In this document: positions 1 through 7,614 of the stretch, piece after piece
Position numbering within the stretch: position 1 is the stretch's first letter
Layout of the letters: every line of letters begins with the position of its first letter
NCBI RefSeq assembly: GCF_014750655.1
Contig: NZ_JABBXD010000001.1
Span: forward strand, 419,102-483,101
Direction: 5' to 3'
Length of the DNA: 64,000 nt
Origin: Salinimonas profundi
GTDB lineage: Bacteria > Pseudomonadota > Gammaproteobacteria > Enterobacterales > Alteromonadaceae
Notes under the pieces: model-generated
The model's database searches: none
The model's input: the letters and a program-made list of their open reading frames with translations, nothing else
What the model was told of the DNA's origin: nothing
Made by a program: the position numbers and the translations under genes

Positions 1-74
1 CGCGCTGCATCCTGCAATATCGGCAGGGTCTCAGTTAACTGATCGCCCAAAATCAGGCGCAATGTTCCGCTCAT
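1..74 (-). CDS. Photolyase-related protein (DPRP / FeS-BCP type), 5' end only
   Basis: Only the first 24 codons lie in the window; the gene runs off the left edge. The reverse strand opens with ATG at 74 and reads MSGTLRLILGDQLTETLPIL. The LRLILGDQL motif is the usual N-terminus of the deoxyribodipyrimidine photolyase-related family (Pfam DPRP), whose studied members are iron-sulfur bacterial cryptochromes and (6-4) photolyases. A GGGAGG ribosome binding site lies 6 nt before the ATG. The start is only 2 nt past the phrB stop, so the two are almost certainly cotranscribed. The [4Fe-4S] cysteines expected near the C-terminus cannot be checked here. Confidence 0.75.
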   Translation of the reverse strand, partial: MSGTLRLILGDQLTETLPILQDAA

Positions 75-76
75 CG

Positions 77-1504
77 CTAGCCTCCCTTGATTTCATCAAA
101 CGCTTCAAGCGCACGTTTGCGACTAGCTTTAAGATCTACCAATGGCTCAGGATAATCCTCTCCCAGGGTTATACCAGCATCCTTTAAAATATCATCAGGC
201 GCTTCCCATGGTTTGTGAATATACTTTTTAGGAAGGTCCTTTAACTCCGGACAGTACTGACTGACATATTCTCCTTCTTTATCAAATTTTTCGCCTTGCA
301 GGACAGGGTTAAACACTCTGAAATAAGGCGCGGCGTCGGCACCAGAACCCGCTACCCACTGCCATCCCGCCGTATTATTCGCTAAATCGGCGTCCACCAG
401 GCAATCCCAGAACCACTGTTCTCCCTGATGCCAGTGCATAAGAAGATTTTTTACCAGAAAAGAACCTACAATCATCCGAACCCGGTTATGCATCCAGCCG
501 CGTTGCCAGAGCTGGCGCATTCCGGCATCAACAATAGGGATGCCGGTCTGGCCTTTTTGCCAGGCCTTCAAGTCCTTCTCGCTGTATCGCCAGTTGAATT
601 TGTCAAACTTGTCATTAAAGTTTTTATCCACCATGTCCGGAAAGTGGTACAGCAGATAATAACTGAATTCCCGCCACCCCAGCTCACTGAGGAAGGTATC
701 AATATCTTTATTTTCACTATCGCCAAACTTGTCTTTGATAGCGTACCAGACCTGATTAGGAGACATCTCCCCCCAGTGCAAGTGCGGTGAAAGGCAGGAG
801 GTGCCTTCTACTGCAGGCAGATCGCGCTGCTCGTCATATTGCTGCGCGGCATCGTTAATAAATGTGCTCAGCCGATCGGCGGCGCCATCCTCGCCAGGTT
901 TCCAGGTTGCCTGAATATCCTCGTGCCAGTTAATGTCTGGCAGCAGCTCAAGGGCATCCAATCCGTCACTTTTATCAGGCACGTCGGCATAGGTAATACG
1001 GGCCGGTGGGGCTTTGGGATAACGAGGCTCTGCCGCCTGCAGGCAGCCTTTTTTATAAAACGGCGTATATACCTTATATGGCGTACCACTTTTCGTTTCA
1101 ATTTTCATTGGCTCCCACAACAGGCTTCCATTGAAACTGTGTACCTTAAAGTCATTGTCCTCAAGTTGCTTTTTCAGCGCCTTATCGCGACGGATAGCCC
1201 AGGGTTCATACAGGCGGTTCCAGAATATATGCCTGGTGCCGAAAGCATCCATTAACTCAGGGATAATATCCTTTGCTTCCCCTTTGAATATTTGCAGATG
1301 CCCATTAAGCCGTTCATCAAGCTTTTTCAGTGATTCGTGCAACCACCATTTGCTGGCCGCTCCCGGTAGTCTGCCGTCGGGCGCGCTCGTGTCGAATATA
1401 TAGACAGGTATGATTTTACCCGCATCACAGGCCGCATTCAGCGCCGGGTTATCTTTTACGCGCAGGTCCTTTTTGAACCACATTATACTTACGGGTACGG
1501 TCAC
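77..1504 (-). CDS. phrB: Class I CPD deoxyribodipyrimidine photolyase PhrB
   Basis: Light-driven repair enzyme that binds cyclobutane pyrimidine dimers and splits them by electron transfer from FADH-. At 475 aa it matches E. coli PhrB (472 aa). The N-terminal alpha/beta antenna domain begins VSIMWFKKDLRVKDNPAL. The C-terminal FAD domain carries the diagnostic stretch NNTAGWQWVAGSGADAAPYF followed by RVFNPVLQGEKFD, close to the E. coli protein, so the flavin-contacting Asn and the dimer pocket look intact. The start is GTG at 1504, with AGAGG just upstream; the next ATG would cut into the first beta strand. It precedes the iron-sulfur photolyase-related gene by 2 nt and diverges from the Cry-DASH gene across 79 bp. 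Confidence 0.93.
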   Translation of the reverse strand: MTVPVSIMWFKKDLRVKDNPALNAACDAGKIIPVYIFDTSAPDGRLPGAASKWWLHESLKKLDERLNGHLQIFKGEAKDIIPELMDAFGTRHIFWNRLYEPWAIRRDKALKKQLEDNDFKVHSFNGSLLWEPMKIETKSGTPYKVYTPFYKKGCLQAAEPRYPKAPPARITYADVPDKSDGLDALELLPDINWHEDIQATWKPGEDGAADRLSTFINDAAQQYDEQRDLPAVEGTSCLSPHLHWGEMSPNQVWYAIKDKFGDSENKDIDTFLSELGWREFSYYLLYHFPDMVDKNFNDKFDKFNWRYSEKDLKAWQKGQTGIPIVDAGMRQLWQRGWMHNRVRMIVGSFLVKNLLMHWHQGEQWFWDCLVDADLANNTAGWQWVAGSGADAAPYFRVFNPVLQGEKFDKEGEYVSQYCPELKDLPKKYIHKPWEAPDDILKDAGITLGEDYPEPLVDLKASRKRALEAFDEIKGG

Positions 1505-1583
1505 GGTAGCCTCTTCTTTTTATGGTCTTTGTTTTGCTCGTATACGTAGCTAGCCATCAAATGATCTAAAATTTCAATGGCCT

Positions 1584-2855
1584 GTGACTACGACTCAACG
1601 TACCGGATTATACTGGTTCACGCGTGATCTGCGCTTGGATGATATGCCTTCGTTAATTAAATTAAATTCAGTTGTCGACAGACTGATTTTAGTTTATTTC
1701 GATAACATGAGTGCGTTGACGCCAAATGCTTTCGGGTGGCCCGCAGTTGGTGAGCACCGGCAGCAGTTTATTCGCCAGGGCCTTGATGACTTGCAGGCAC
1801 AACTATCAGCATTGAAACAGCATCTGGTTATATCAGATGGTGAGCCTGAAACGATACTGCCAGCGCTGTGTGCAAAATACGAAGTCACCGACATTGGTAT
1901 GACCTGCCTGGATGGTGTTTATGAAACAAGACAACGTGAACAGCTAATACAGAATCTTGGCCATATAAACTGGCACATCGATACGAAAGAGACATTATTT
2001 GATGAGCACTCTTTACCCATGGCACTTGCTGACGTGGATAACACCTTTACGCCGTGGCGCAAGAAAATAGAAGGTAACGTTGATGTCATTACGCCAACAG
2101 CACCGCCTGCCCACCTTAAACCCTCGCCGGAACACATCCATGCCGCTGCCCTGCCCGACACGTCGGACGGTAGCATTGCAAAGACCTGGTACGGTGGTGA
2201 GCGTTCTGGTCTGGCACAACTTGATTATTATTTCGAGGAGACAGAAAATCTCTCCCATTATAAGGAAACCCGCAATGGTCTGATGGGATGGGACTTTTCA
2301 AGTAAGTTATCGGCCTGGTTAGCTGCCGGAATGCTGTCGCCCCGGCGTGTGGCGTACCGAATCAAAAATTATGAGCAACATGTTGTTAAAAATGACTCCA
2401 CCTACTGGTTGTATTTCGAACTACTCTGGCGCGAGTTTTTCCGGTTGCAATTAAAAAAGCATGGGCACTTACTGTTTGCTGCCGGCGGCTATAAAAAGCA
2501 TAAGCCCAATAACAACTTCGAAAGCGATATTTATCAGGCTTGGTGCGCGGGCAAAACCGGGTGTGACATAGTGGATGCGGGAATGAGGCAGCTCAACGCT
2601 ACCGGCTTTTTGTCCAACCGGGCTCGCCAGTTGTGTGCCAGCTTTTTTATTCACGAACTCAATCAGCATTGGCGTTATGGCGCTGCGTATTTTGAATACA
2701 TGCTCATCGATTATGACGTTGCCAGTAACTGGGGGAACTGGCTCTATCTGGCCGGTGGCGGCAGTGATCCCCGAGGACAGCGCAAGTTTGATATACAGGC
2801 CCAGACTGAGCGCTATGATCCCGATCGCGCTTATATAACTCACTGGCTGCGATGA
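1584..2855 (+). CDS. DASH-type cryptochrome
   Basis: Flavoprotein of the Cry-DASH group; known members repair CPDs in single-stranded or looped DNA and may act in signalling. The N-terminus GLYWFTRDLRLDDMPSL is the photolyase antenna domain. The C-terminal FAD domain has SHYKETRNGLMGWDFSSKLS, YWLYFELLWREFF and the DASH-like ending GGGSDPRGQRKFDIQAQ. Length (423 aa) is near the usual 430-500. The start is taken as GTG at 1584, which has no convincing Shine-Dalgarno sequence; the start is therefore the least certain part. Its TGA overlaps the ATG of the next photolyase-like gene (ATGA), implying translational coupling. Confidence 0.88.
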   Translation: MTTTQRTGLYWFTRDLRLDDMPSLIKLNSVVDRLILVYFDNMSALTPNAFGWPAVGEHRQQFIRQGLDDLQAQLSALKQHLVISDGEPETILPALCAKYEVTDIGMTCLDGVYETRQREQLIQNLGHINWHIDTKETLFDEHSLPMALADVDNTFTPWRKKIEGNVDVITPTAPPAHLKPSPEHIHAAALPDTSDGSIAKTWYGGERSGLAQLDYYFEETENLSHYKETRNGLMGWDFSSKLSAWLAAGMLSPRRVAYRIKNYEQHVVKNDSTYWLYFELLWREFFRLQLKKHGHLLFAAGGYKKHKPNNNFESDIYQAWCAGKTGCDIVDAGMRQLNATGFLSNRARQLCASFFIHELNQHWRYGAAYFEYMLIDYDVASNWGNWLYLAGGGSDPRGQRKFDIQAQTERYDPDRAYITHWLR

Positions 2856-4318
2856 CTAACGCAGCCATCGATATCGTCTGGCTCAAACGCGATTTACGAT
2901 TGCGGGATCACCAACCGTTAATAGAAGCGGCAAAAAGCCAGAACCCGGTGCTTCTGGTTTATCTGTTTGAGCCTGAGTTACTCAAAGACCCGCATTTTTC
3001 TGCCCGACACTGGCAATTTGTTATCGACAGTATTACCAACCTCAATGCACAGCTCAGGCCAATGAGCACACAGGTCTGGCTGGGATTTGATTCTGCAGTA
3101 TCCGTGTTTGATTATCTTCATAAACGATTCACAATACGTTCCCTGTTTTCGCACATGGAAACAGGCCTGATGAATACCTATACGCGCGACAGAGCAATCG
3201 CTCAATGGTGTGAACGTCATTCAGTAAAATGGCAGGAATATGCACAGTCGGCAGTGATCAGGGGGTTAACCCATCGTCATGACTGGCAAAAACAATGGCA
3301 GGCATTTTATCATCAGCCTTGTAGCGATATACCGCTGGATACTATTAACTGGCAGTATATATCCCAGCCAGAGCCCATGACCCATCCCTTACCGTTGTCT
3401 CAGCTGCAGCGTCAGCCAGGTGGTGAACAGCGCGCCTGGTCGGTGCTTAAGAGCTTTTTTAAAACCCGCTACACCCGCTACCACACCGACATTTCTTATC
3501 CGGAGGCCGCCAGACGTAGCTGCAGCCGTTTAAGCCCCTATATTGCTTTTGGCAACATAAGCACACGACAAATCTATCAGTACGTGAAGACGATCAGTGG
3601 TCGAAATCCTGACCACAAGCTTGCCATTAACGCCTTTTCCGAGCGTATCGCCTGGCATGATCATTTTGTGCAAAAGTTTGAAAGTGAGCATGCCATGCAA
3701 TGGCGCAGTGTAAACAAAGGATACAGCGATTTTGCCTATGAAGACGGTCCTGTGGCGCAGTGGTTGTTTGAAAAATGGCGAAACGGGGAAACCGGCTTTC
3801 CACTTGTTGATGCCTGTATGTGCGCGCTAAACATAACGGGTTACCTCAACTTCAGGATGCGGGCGATGATTGTTAGCTTCGCCTGTCACTGGTTAAACCT
3901 CGACTGGCGACGCGTTGCAGAATATCTGGCAGGACAGTTTCTTGATTTTGAACCCGGTATACATTATCCGCAGATTCAGATGCAGGCAGGCATAACCGGC
4001 ACCAATACCATCAGGCTGTATAACCCGGTAAAGCAATCTAAAGTGCTGGATAGCGACGGTCAGTTTATAAAAAAATGGATCCCGGCACTCATGCACGTAC
4101 CTGGCGCCTACATTCATACACCCTGGAATATTCCCGCCCTGATCCTTACCATGGAGAATATTCATATTCCTGAACGCTATCGACAGCCAATTATTGATAT
4201 GGATGCGCGCGGGCCGATGATACGGAACACATTGTGGGCTTACAGAAAGCGACCAGAGGTTATTGAAGAGTCAGCGCGAATAATTAATCGGCATAGCCTG
4301 CCAAAGGATAAGCACTGA
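2852..4318 (+). CDS. Photolyase/cryptochrome superfamily protein with altered flavin-pocket motif
   Basis: A 488-aa protein with a photolyase antenna domain (DIVWLKRDLRLRDHQPL) and an FAD-binding domain (RLSPYIAFGNISTRQIY, then ETGFPLVDACMCALNITGYL). It belongs to a bacterial photolyase-like subgroup, not to PhrB or Cry-DASH. Where class I photolyases have NNxxGWQW, it reads LDFEPGIHYPQIQMQAG, so the Asn that contacts flavin N5 appears replaced, though LYNPVKQS, equivalent to the FNP region, is kept. I infer a cryptochrome-like or specialised repair role; substrate unknown. It starts inside the Cry-DASH stop codon (ATGA) and converges on the small predicted RHH gene with a 4-nt gap. Confidence 0.82.
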   Translation: MTNAAIDIVWLKRDLRLRDHQPLIEAAKSQNPVLLVYLFEPELLKDPHFSARHWQFVIDSITNLNAQLRPMSTQVWLGFDSAVSVFDYLHKRFTIRSLFSHMETGLMNTYTRDRAIAQWCERHSVKWQEYAQSAVIRGLTHRHDWQKQWQAFYHQPCSDIPLDTINWQYISQPEPMTHPLPLSQLQRQPGGEQRAWSVLKSFFKTRYTRYHTDISYPEAARRSCSRLSPYIAFGNISTRQIYQYVKTISGRNPDHKLAINAFSERIAWHDHFVQKFESEHAMQWRSVNKGYSDFAYEDGPVAQWLFEKWRNGETGFPLVDACMCALNITGYLNFRMRAMIVSFACHWLNLDWRRVAEYLAGQFLDFEPGIHYPQIQMQAGITGTNTIRLYNPVKQSKVLDSDGQFIKKWIPALMHVPGAYIHTPWNIPALILTMENIHIPERYRQPIIDMDARGPMIRNTLWAYRKRPEVIEESARIINRHSLPKDKH

Positions 4319-4322
4319 AGCG

Positions 4323-4583
4323 TTATCGTTTGTGGTCTTTAAGCCATTCATTGAGAAGCTTTATCTGACCACACTTATACGCCGCATACATGACCCGAAT
4401 TGAGTTTGACAACATTTCGTTATCACTCCAGCCGGTCTTGTCTCTCATTTCATCGTAACAACGCATAGCTTCAGGCGACACGTAGCCACGTACCATCTTT
4501 CGTCCAGCTTCGCGCTGCTTTTCCCGAAAGCGGCGCTGCTTGTCGGCATTTGCCTTAGGATTCGCTTTTTTCTTTTCTACCAT
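4323..4583 (-). CDS. Small basic protein, predicted ribbon-helix-helix fold
   Basis: An 86-aa protein I cannot assign to a named family. The N-terminus is very basic (MVEKKKANPKANADKQRRF). A strand-like segment (KMVRGYVSPEA, about 29-39) is followed by two helices (MRCYDEMRDKTG, then SDNEMLSNSIRVMYAAYK). That pattern resembles a ribbon-helix-helix DNA-binding domain with a charged N-terminal extension. No toxin-like partner is adjacent: the photolyase-like gene converges on it 4 nt away, and fabA lies 236 bp upstream in the other direction. ATG at 4583. It could be a DNA-binding regulator, but this is inference. Confidence 0.6.
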   Translation of the reverse strand: MVEKKKANPKANADKQRRFREKQREAGRKMVRGYVSPEAMRCYDEMRDKTGWSDNEMLSNSIRVMYAAYKCGQIKLLNEWLKDHKR

Positions 4584-4758
4584 GGGTCAACGTTAAACAC
4601 TCATCAGGCTGATGTCTATACTACAGGTAAAATTACGCTCGCCCAGCCTTAATTTTGCGTTTGTCTTTGTGAAGCTTTCGTTAAACAACACAGCAGCTGC
4701 TAAAAATACAGTATAAACGGGCGTAGAGTAAAAAAATTGAGAAAATCACTGTTCAGAG

Positions 4759-4787
4759 TTGTTTAGCGTACAAGTGTTCGCTAAATT
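4759..4787 (+). promoter_or_regulatory. fabA promoter
   Basis: TTGTTT at 4759-4764 and TAAATT at 4782-4787 are separated by exactly 17 bp and lie about 33 bp before the fabA ATG. The predicted start of transcription is near 4794. The spacer is filled by the FabR-like palindrome listed separately. The boxes are assigned by eye. Confidence 0.6.
4765..4782 (+). promoter_or_regulatory. FabR-type operator in the fabA promoter
   Basis: The 18 bases AGCGTACAAGTGTTCGCT closely match the E. coli fabA FabR site as I recall it (AGCGTACA-CG-TGTTAGCT). It fills the spacer between the -35 and -10 boxes, so binding would block RNA polymerase. FabR is the TetR-family repressor that senses the unsaturated/saturated acyl-CoA or acyl-ACP balance. 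No fabR gene is in the window. Confidence 0.8.
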
Positions 4788-4819
4788 ATGCCGCTGAATC
4801 CATAATTAGAAGAGAGAAT

Positions 4820-5338
4820 ATGTCTCAACAACAAAATAGCTTTAGTCGTGACGACCTTTTAGCCTGCAGCCGCGGTGAAATGTTTGGCCCTGGCAACAGT
4901 CAGTTGCCCGCCCCTAATATGCTGATGATGGATCGAATCGTTTCCATTAAAGACGATGGCGGTGAATACGGCAAAGGAGAGATTGTTGCTGAACTGGATA
5001 TCCATCCTGATTTGTGGTTTTTTGAATGTCACTTTCCCGGCGACCCGGTCATGCCCGGATGTCTTGGGTTAGACGCCATGTGGCAACTAGTCGGATTTTT
5101 CTTAGGCTGGAGTGGCGGCCCCGGGAAAGGCAGGGCTCTGGGCGTGGGTGAAGTCAAATTCACCGGTCAGATTTTGCCTACCGCGAAAAAAGTGACCTAC
5201 CGGATAAACCTGAAGCGCGTAATCAAACGCAAATTATTTATGGGAATGGCTGACGGTATCGTAGAAGTCGATGGCCGTGAAATTTACTCGGCGAAAGATT
5301 TGAAAGTCGGGCTGTTCCAGGATACATCGAATTTTTAA
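4820..5338 (+). CDS. fabA: 3-hydroxydecanoyl-ACP dehydratase/isomerase FabA
   Basis: Cytosolic hot-dog-fold enzyme that dehydrates 3-hydroxydecanoyl-ACP and isomerises trans-2- to cis-3-decenoyl-ACP, the branch point to unsaturated fatty acids. The active-site stretch [20 protein letters not shown] places the catalytic His at 71 and Asp at 85, matching E. coli His70/Asp84. Length 172 aa equals the family norm. AGAAGAGAG before the ATG serves as ribosome binding site. It is monocistronic: it has its own promoter with a FabR-type operator and ends at a hairpin shared with the convergent rmf gene. FabB is not in the window. Confidence 0.98.
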   Translation: MSQQQNSFSRDDLLACSRGEMFGPGNSQLPAPNMLMMDRIVSIKDDGGEYGKGEIVAELDIHPDLWFFECHFPGDPVMPGCLGLDAMWQLVGFFLGWSGGPGKGRALGVGEVKFTGQILPTAKKVTYRINLKRVIKRKLFMGMADGIVEVDGREIYSAKDLKVGLFQDTSNF

Positions 5339-5342
5339 AAAA

Positions 5343-5362
5343 AAGCCCCGAACTCGGGGCTT
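5343..5362. terminator. Bidirectional terminator between fabA and rmf
   Basis: Nine-bp arms AAGCCCCGA and TCGGGGCTT enclose AC. On the minus strand the hairpin is followed by six T residues, a strong terminator for rmf. On the plus strand the downstream T run is weak, so it probably also ends fabA but less efficiently. Confidence 0.85.
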
Positions 5363-5383
5363 ACTTAAACGTCAAAGAGATTT

Positions 5384-5560
5384 TTAACGTACGGCCAGAC
5401 CGACACTGCGGTCTTCTACGGCTTCACGCCATCCTCCCAGCCAATGTGAACGTGTATCAAACGATTGAAATGGACAGTTTTCTTTTGAGCGACCGCTGAT
5501 ACCAGCCTGATACCCTTTCGCATGGGCGCGAGTCAATTTGTCTCTTTTTTGTCGTTTCAT
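5384..5560 (-). CDS. rmf: Ribosome modulation factor RMF
   Basis: A 58-aa protein read from the reverse strand. It begins MKRQKRDKLTRAHAKGYQAG, continues ISGRSKENCPFQSFDTRSHW and ends LGGWREAVEDRSVGLAVR. It is nearly identical in pattern to E. coli RMF (55 aa) with a slightly longer, different tail. RMF dimerises 70S ribosomes into inactive 100S particles in stationary phase. AGAGG lies about 8 nt before the ATG. It sits tail-to-tail with fabA, sharing a terminator; fabA-rmf adjacency is common in gammaproteobacteria. A leftward promoter candidate is listed separately. Confidence 0.97.
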   Translation of the reverse strand: MKRQKRDKLTRAHAKGYQAGISGRSKENCPFQSFDTRSHWLGGWREAVEDRSVGLAVR

Positions 5561-5655
5561 TGATTAGCCTCTTTTGTCAGATTATGCACACAATCAATGC
5601 AGTCACTCCTAAGCTGTTTGGTCGGCGAGTGCTGTTTTTGAATGCGTACCTTATT

Positions 5656-5684
5656 GTGATAGTCACTCGATGCTGAAGGTTCAA
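5656..5684 (-). promoter_or_regulatory. Candidate rmf promoter
   Basis: On the minus strand TTGAAC (5684-5679) and TATCAC (5661-5656) are spaced 17 bp, about 95 bp before the rmf ATG. The -10 match is poor, so this is only a candidate. The remaining sequence to 5791 is AT-rich and holds no gene. Confidence 0.35.
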
Positions 5685-5791
5685 GTAAATTTCACAAAAA
5701 ATTCTCTTGACAGATAATAACCAAATGAAAGCTGGTACTATTTTTTTTTACGGTTATTTTTCAAATGTATAAATAATAAGCGAAACAAAAA

Positions 5792-5823
5792 AGCCCCGGG
5801 GATTTAAATTGTCCAACGGGGCT
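5792..5823 (-). terminator. Terminator of the DUF3466 gene
   Basis: Arms AGCCCCG and CGGGGCT with an 18-nt loop. On the minus strand the hairpin runs straight into TTTTTT. It lies 28 nt past the DUF3466 stop and probably ends the long leftward transcription unit. Confidence 0.75.
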
Positions 5824-5850
5824 CTTTAACAGGTTAAATTACAACCAATA

Positions 5851-7602
5851 TTATCGACGCTGGTAGCGTCTGAAACCAGCAAAACCAAATAATGCTAAAA
5901 GTGCAGATACAGAGAATGCTGCACCACTTCGCTCAAATTTTTCACCTTCAATATCACCGGCATCACCTTCTTCACAGGTTTCTATTTCGCCATTCGGATT
6001 CGGTGTAAGCTTGACAGCAACAACGCGATCTTCAAGATCCTGCTCGCCGTTTTCATCAAGCATCAATTCACCATCAATATATTGCGCAGGACGGCGAATC
6101 AGTGCGTTCGCGATAATTTCGTTGTTATCATTGATATCAATCGCATCGACAAGCAAATATTCACTGTCGCAGCTGGTTAGCCTGTTCAGGTCAACTATCT
6201 CTTCGTCACCGATGGTGTACATAAAGGCGTGGTTTTCAGGATCGCGCCCGGAGATTTGCGGTTCAAACTGTGAAGCGCCCACAATAATATTGTTATTATT
6301 GATGGCGGCAGGCTCCGTTTGTCCGTTTTCAAAAAAGCCCTGCGGGTAGAATGACTCATCGGTATCCAGGTTATAAGCAAACAGGAAGTTACGGGCCACA
6401 CTGTTAGGTTCGCGTGTGACATACCCGGTAACCCAGTTCTGATCGTTAATCGACAGAGCGCGGCTTTGGGCATTGTCATCACGGTTAAGTAACTCGGTCG
6501 TTTCCCCGTTGGCGAATACCGCGGCGACTTCACCGCGTTCCCGGACATTGTTTGCGCCTAAGCGCGCTAGTGTCAGAGTTTTATCGGTCGCAGAGAGACC
6601 AACAGCAATACCGTTGTTATTGATGTCATATGCCCGTCCGTAGTTATAAGCATTTAACTGGTCACCCTCTGGCTCATAAACAAGTGGGTAGCTGACGGTG
6701 TCCACAATTTCACCAGAAGCATTGAGGGTCCAAATGACCGGTCTTATCTGTGAGGAAATCTTTAGCGGATAAACTAAAGTGATATTTCTTCCGGACGGGC
6801 GGCGCTGATAAATGATGTTTTTCAGACAAAGTTCCAGAGGCGTATCGCCGCGAATCTCTTCATCATAGCAATCGTCGATATCTTCTCGTATGGCCTCATT
6901 GAAATCCGTCGTACCGAACCCGGCTACCTGAAACGCGTCATTTACGGCATACGCGGTGGCATAGCCGTTTAACAAGTCATCGGGAGGCGGCAGTCGGATA
7001 GCCTGACCATTCACCTGTGCATACGCTTGCTCGAGGCCTTCACTGATATAAATGTAATCGTCTTCTCCGTCTTCATTGACGATAGGCACTCGAGTAAATG
7101 GCAGTTCAGATGAACCGACAATAAAGTCTCTGCTGATACTGTCTCTGGCTATTGACTCAGCGGTTTGCGTGTAACTGTCCTCACCATCGACCAGGGTGTC
7201 GAGCCCGGGAACCAGCTCTGCGTCGACCGTATCGGTTACGTAGGAACGAAAATCTGCCAGCGCCGGGTAGACCATACTGCCCAGGTTATTGTTACTCTGT
7301 AACGTGTTCACGATGATTTGATAGTCGATGGAGGTAAAGACACCTTGTCTGGCATCTTCAGGGTTCTCAAGTGTAGTCACCGCATCAAAAAAGCCGCTTT
7401 CCTCAAGCAATGCCACATCGATGCGTGGGCTAAATTCCTGTGATACGGCAGTAAGCATCGTACCTGTATTATCAATGGATTTACCAAAATTACTTTTAGC
7501 AATATCGGTTACCGGTAAAGGGGTGACATCGTAAGTGGCAGCCAGTGCTGATGCACTGCCCGTAGCCATTACCATGGCGGCGGCAAGCTGTTTTAATTTC
7601 AT
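5851..7602 (-). CDS. DUF3466 family envelope protein with C-terminal sorting-like tail
   Basis: A 583-aa exported protein of unknown function. The signal peptide is MKLKQLAAAMVMATGSASAL with cleavage near ALA/ATYDV. The body holds repeated segments of the type AINNNNIIVGAS, DINNNGIAVGLS and SINDQNWVTGYV, suggesting a beta-propeller-like array. The C-terminus SGAAFSVSALLALFGFAGFR then RYQRR is a hydrophobic helix plus basic cluster, like a GlyGly-CTERM (rhombosortase) signal but without the usual Gly-rich run. It lies 12 nt after uup and is probably the last gene of the pyrD/rlmL/grx/uup unit. Family assignment is from sequence character and the known association with uup in Alteromonadales and relatives. 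Confidence 0.75.
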   Translation of the reverse strand: MKLKQLAAAMVMATGSASALAATYDVTPLPVTDIAKSNFGKSIDNTGTMLTAVSQEFSPRIDVALLEESGFFDAVTTLENPEDARQGVFTSIDYQIIVNTLQSNNNLGSMVYPALADFRSYVTDTVDAELVPGLDTLVDGEDSYTQTAESIARDSISRDFIVGSSELPFTRVPIVNEDGEDDYIYISEGLEQAYAQVNGQAIRLPPPDDLLNGYATAYAVNDAFQVAGFGTTDFNEAIREDIDDCYDEEIRGDTPLELCLKNIIYQRRPSGRNITLVYPLKISSQIRPVIWTLNASGEIVDTVSYPLVYEPEGDQLNAYNYGRAYDINNNGIAVGLSATDKTLTLARLGANNVRERGEVAAVFANGETTELLNRDDNAQSRALSINDQNWVTGYVTREPNSVARNFLFAYNLDTDESFYPQGFFENGQTEPAAINNNNIIVGASQFEPQISGRDPENHAFMYTIGDEEIVDLNRLTSCDSEYLLVDAIDINDNNEIIANALIRRPAQYIDGELMLDENGEQDLEDRVVAVKLTPNPNGEIETCEEGDAGDIEGEKFERSGAAFSVSALLALFGFAGFRRYQRR

Positions 7603-7614
7603 GTACTATCCTAT

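Noticed and set aside
5707-5735. Perfect TTGACA on the plus strand upstream of the DUF3466 terminator
   Set aside because: No -10 box lies at 16-18 bp; the nearest (TACTAT) is 23 bp away and no plus-strand gene follows.
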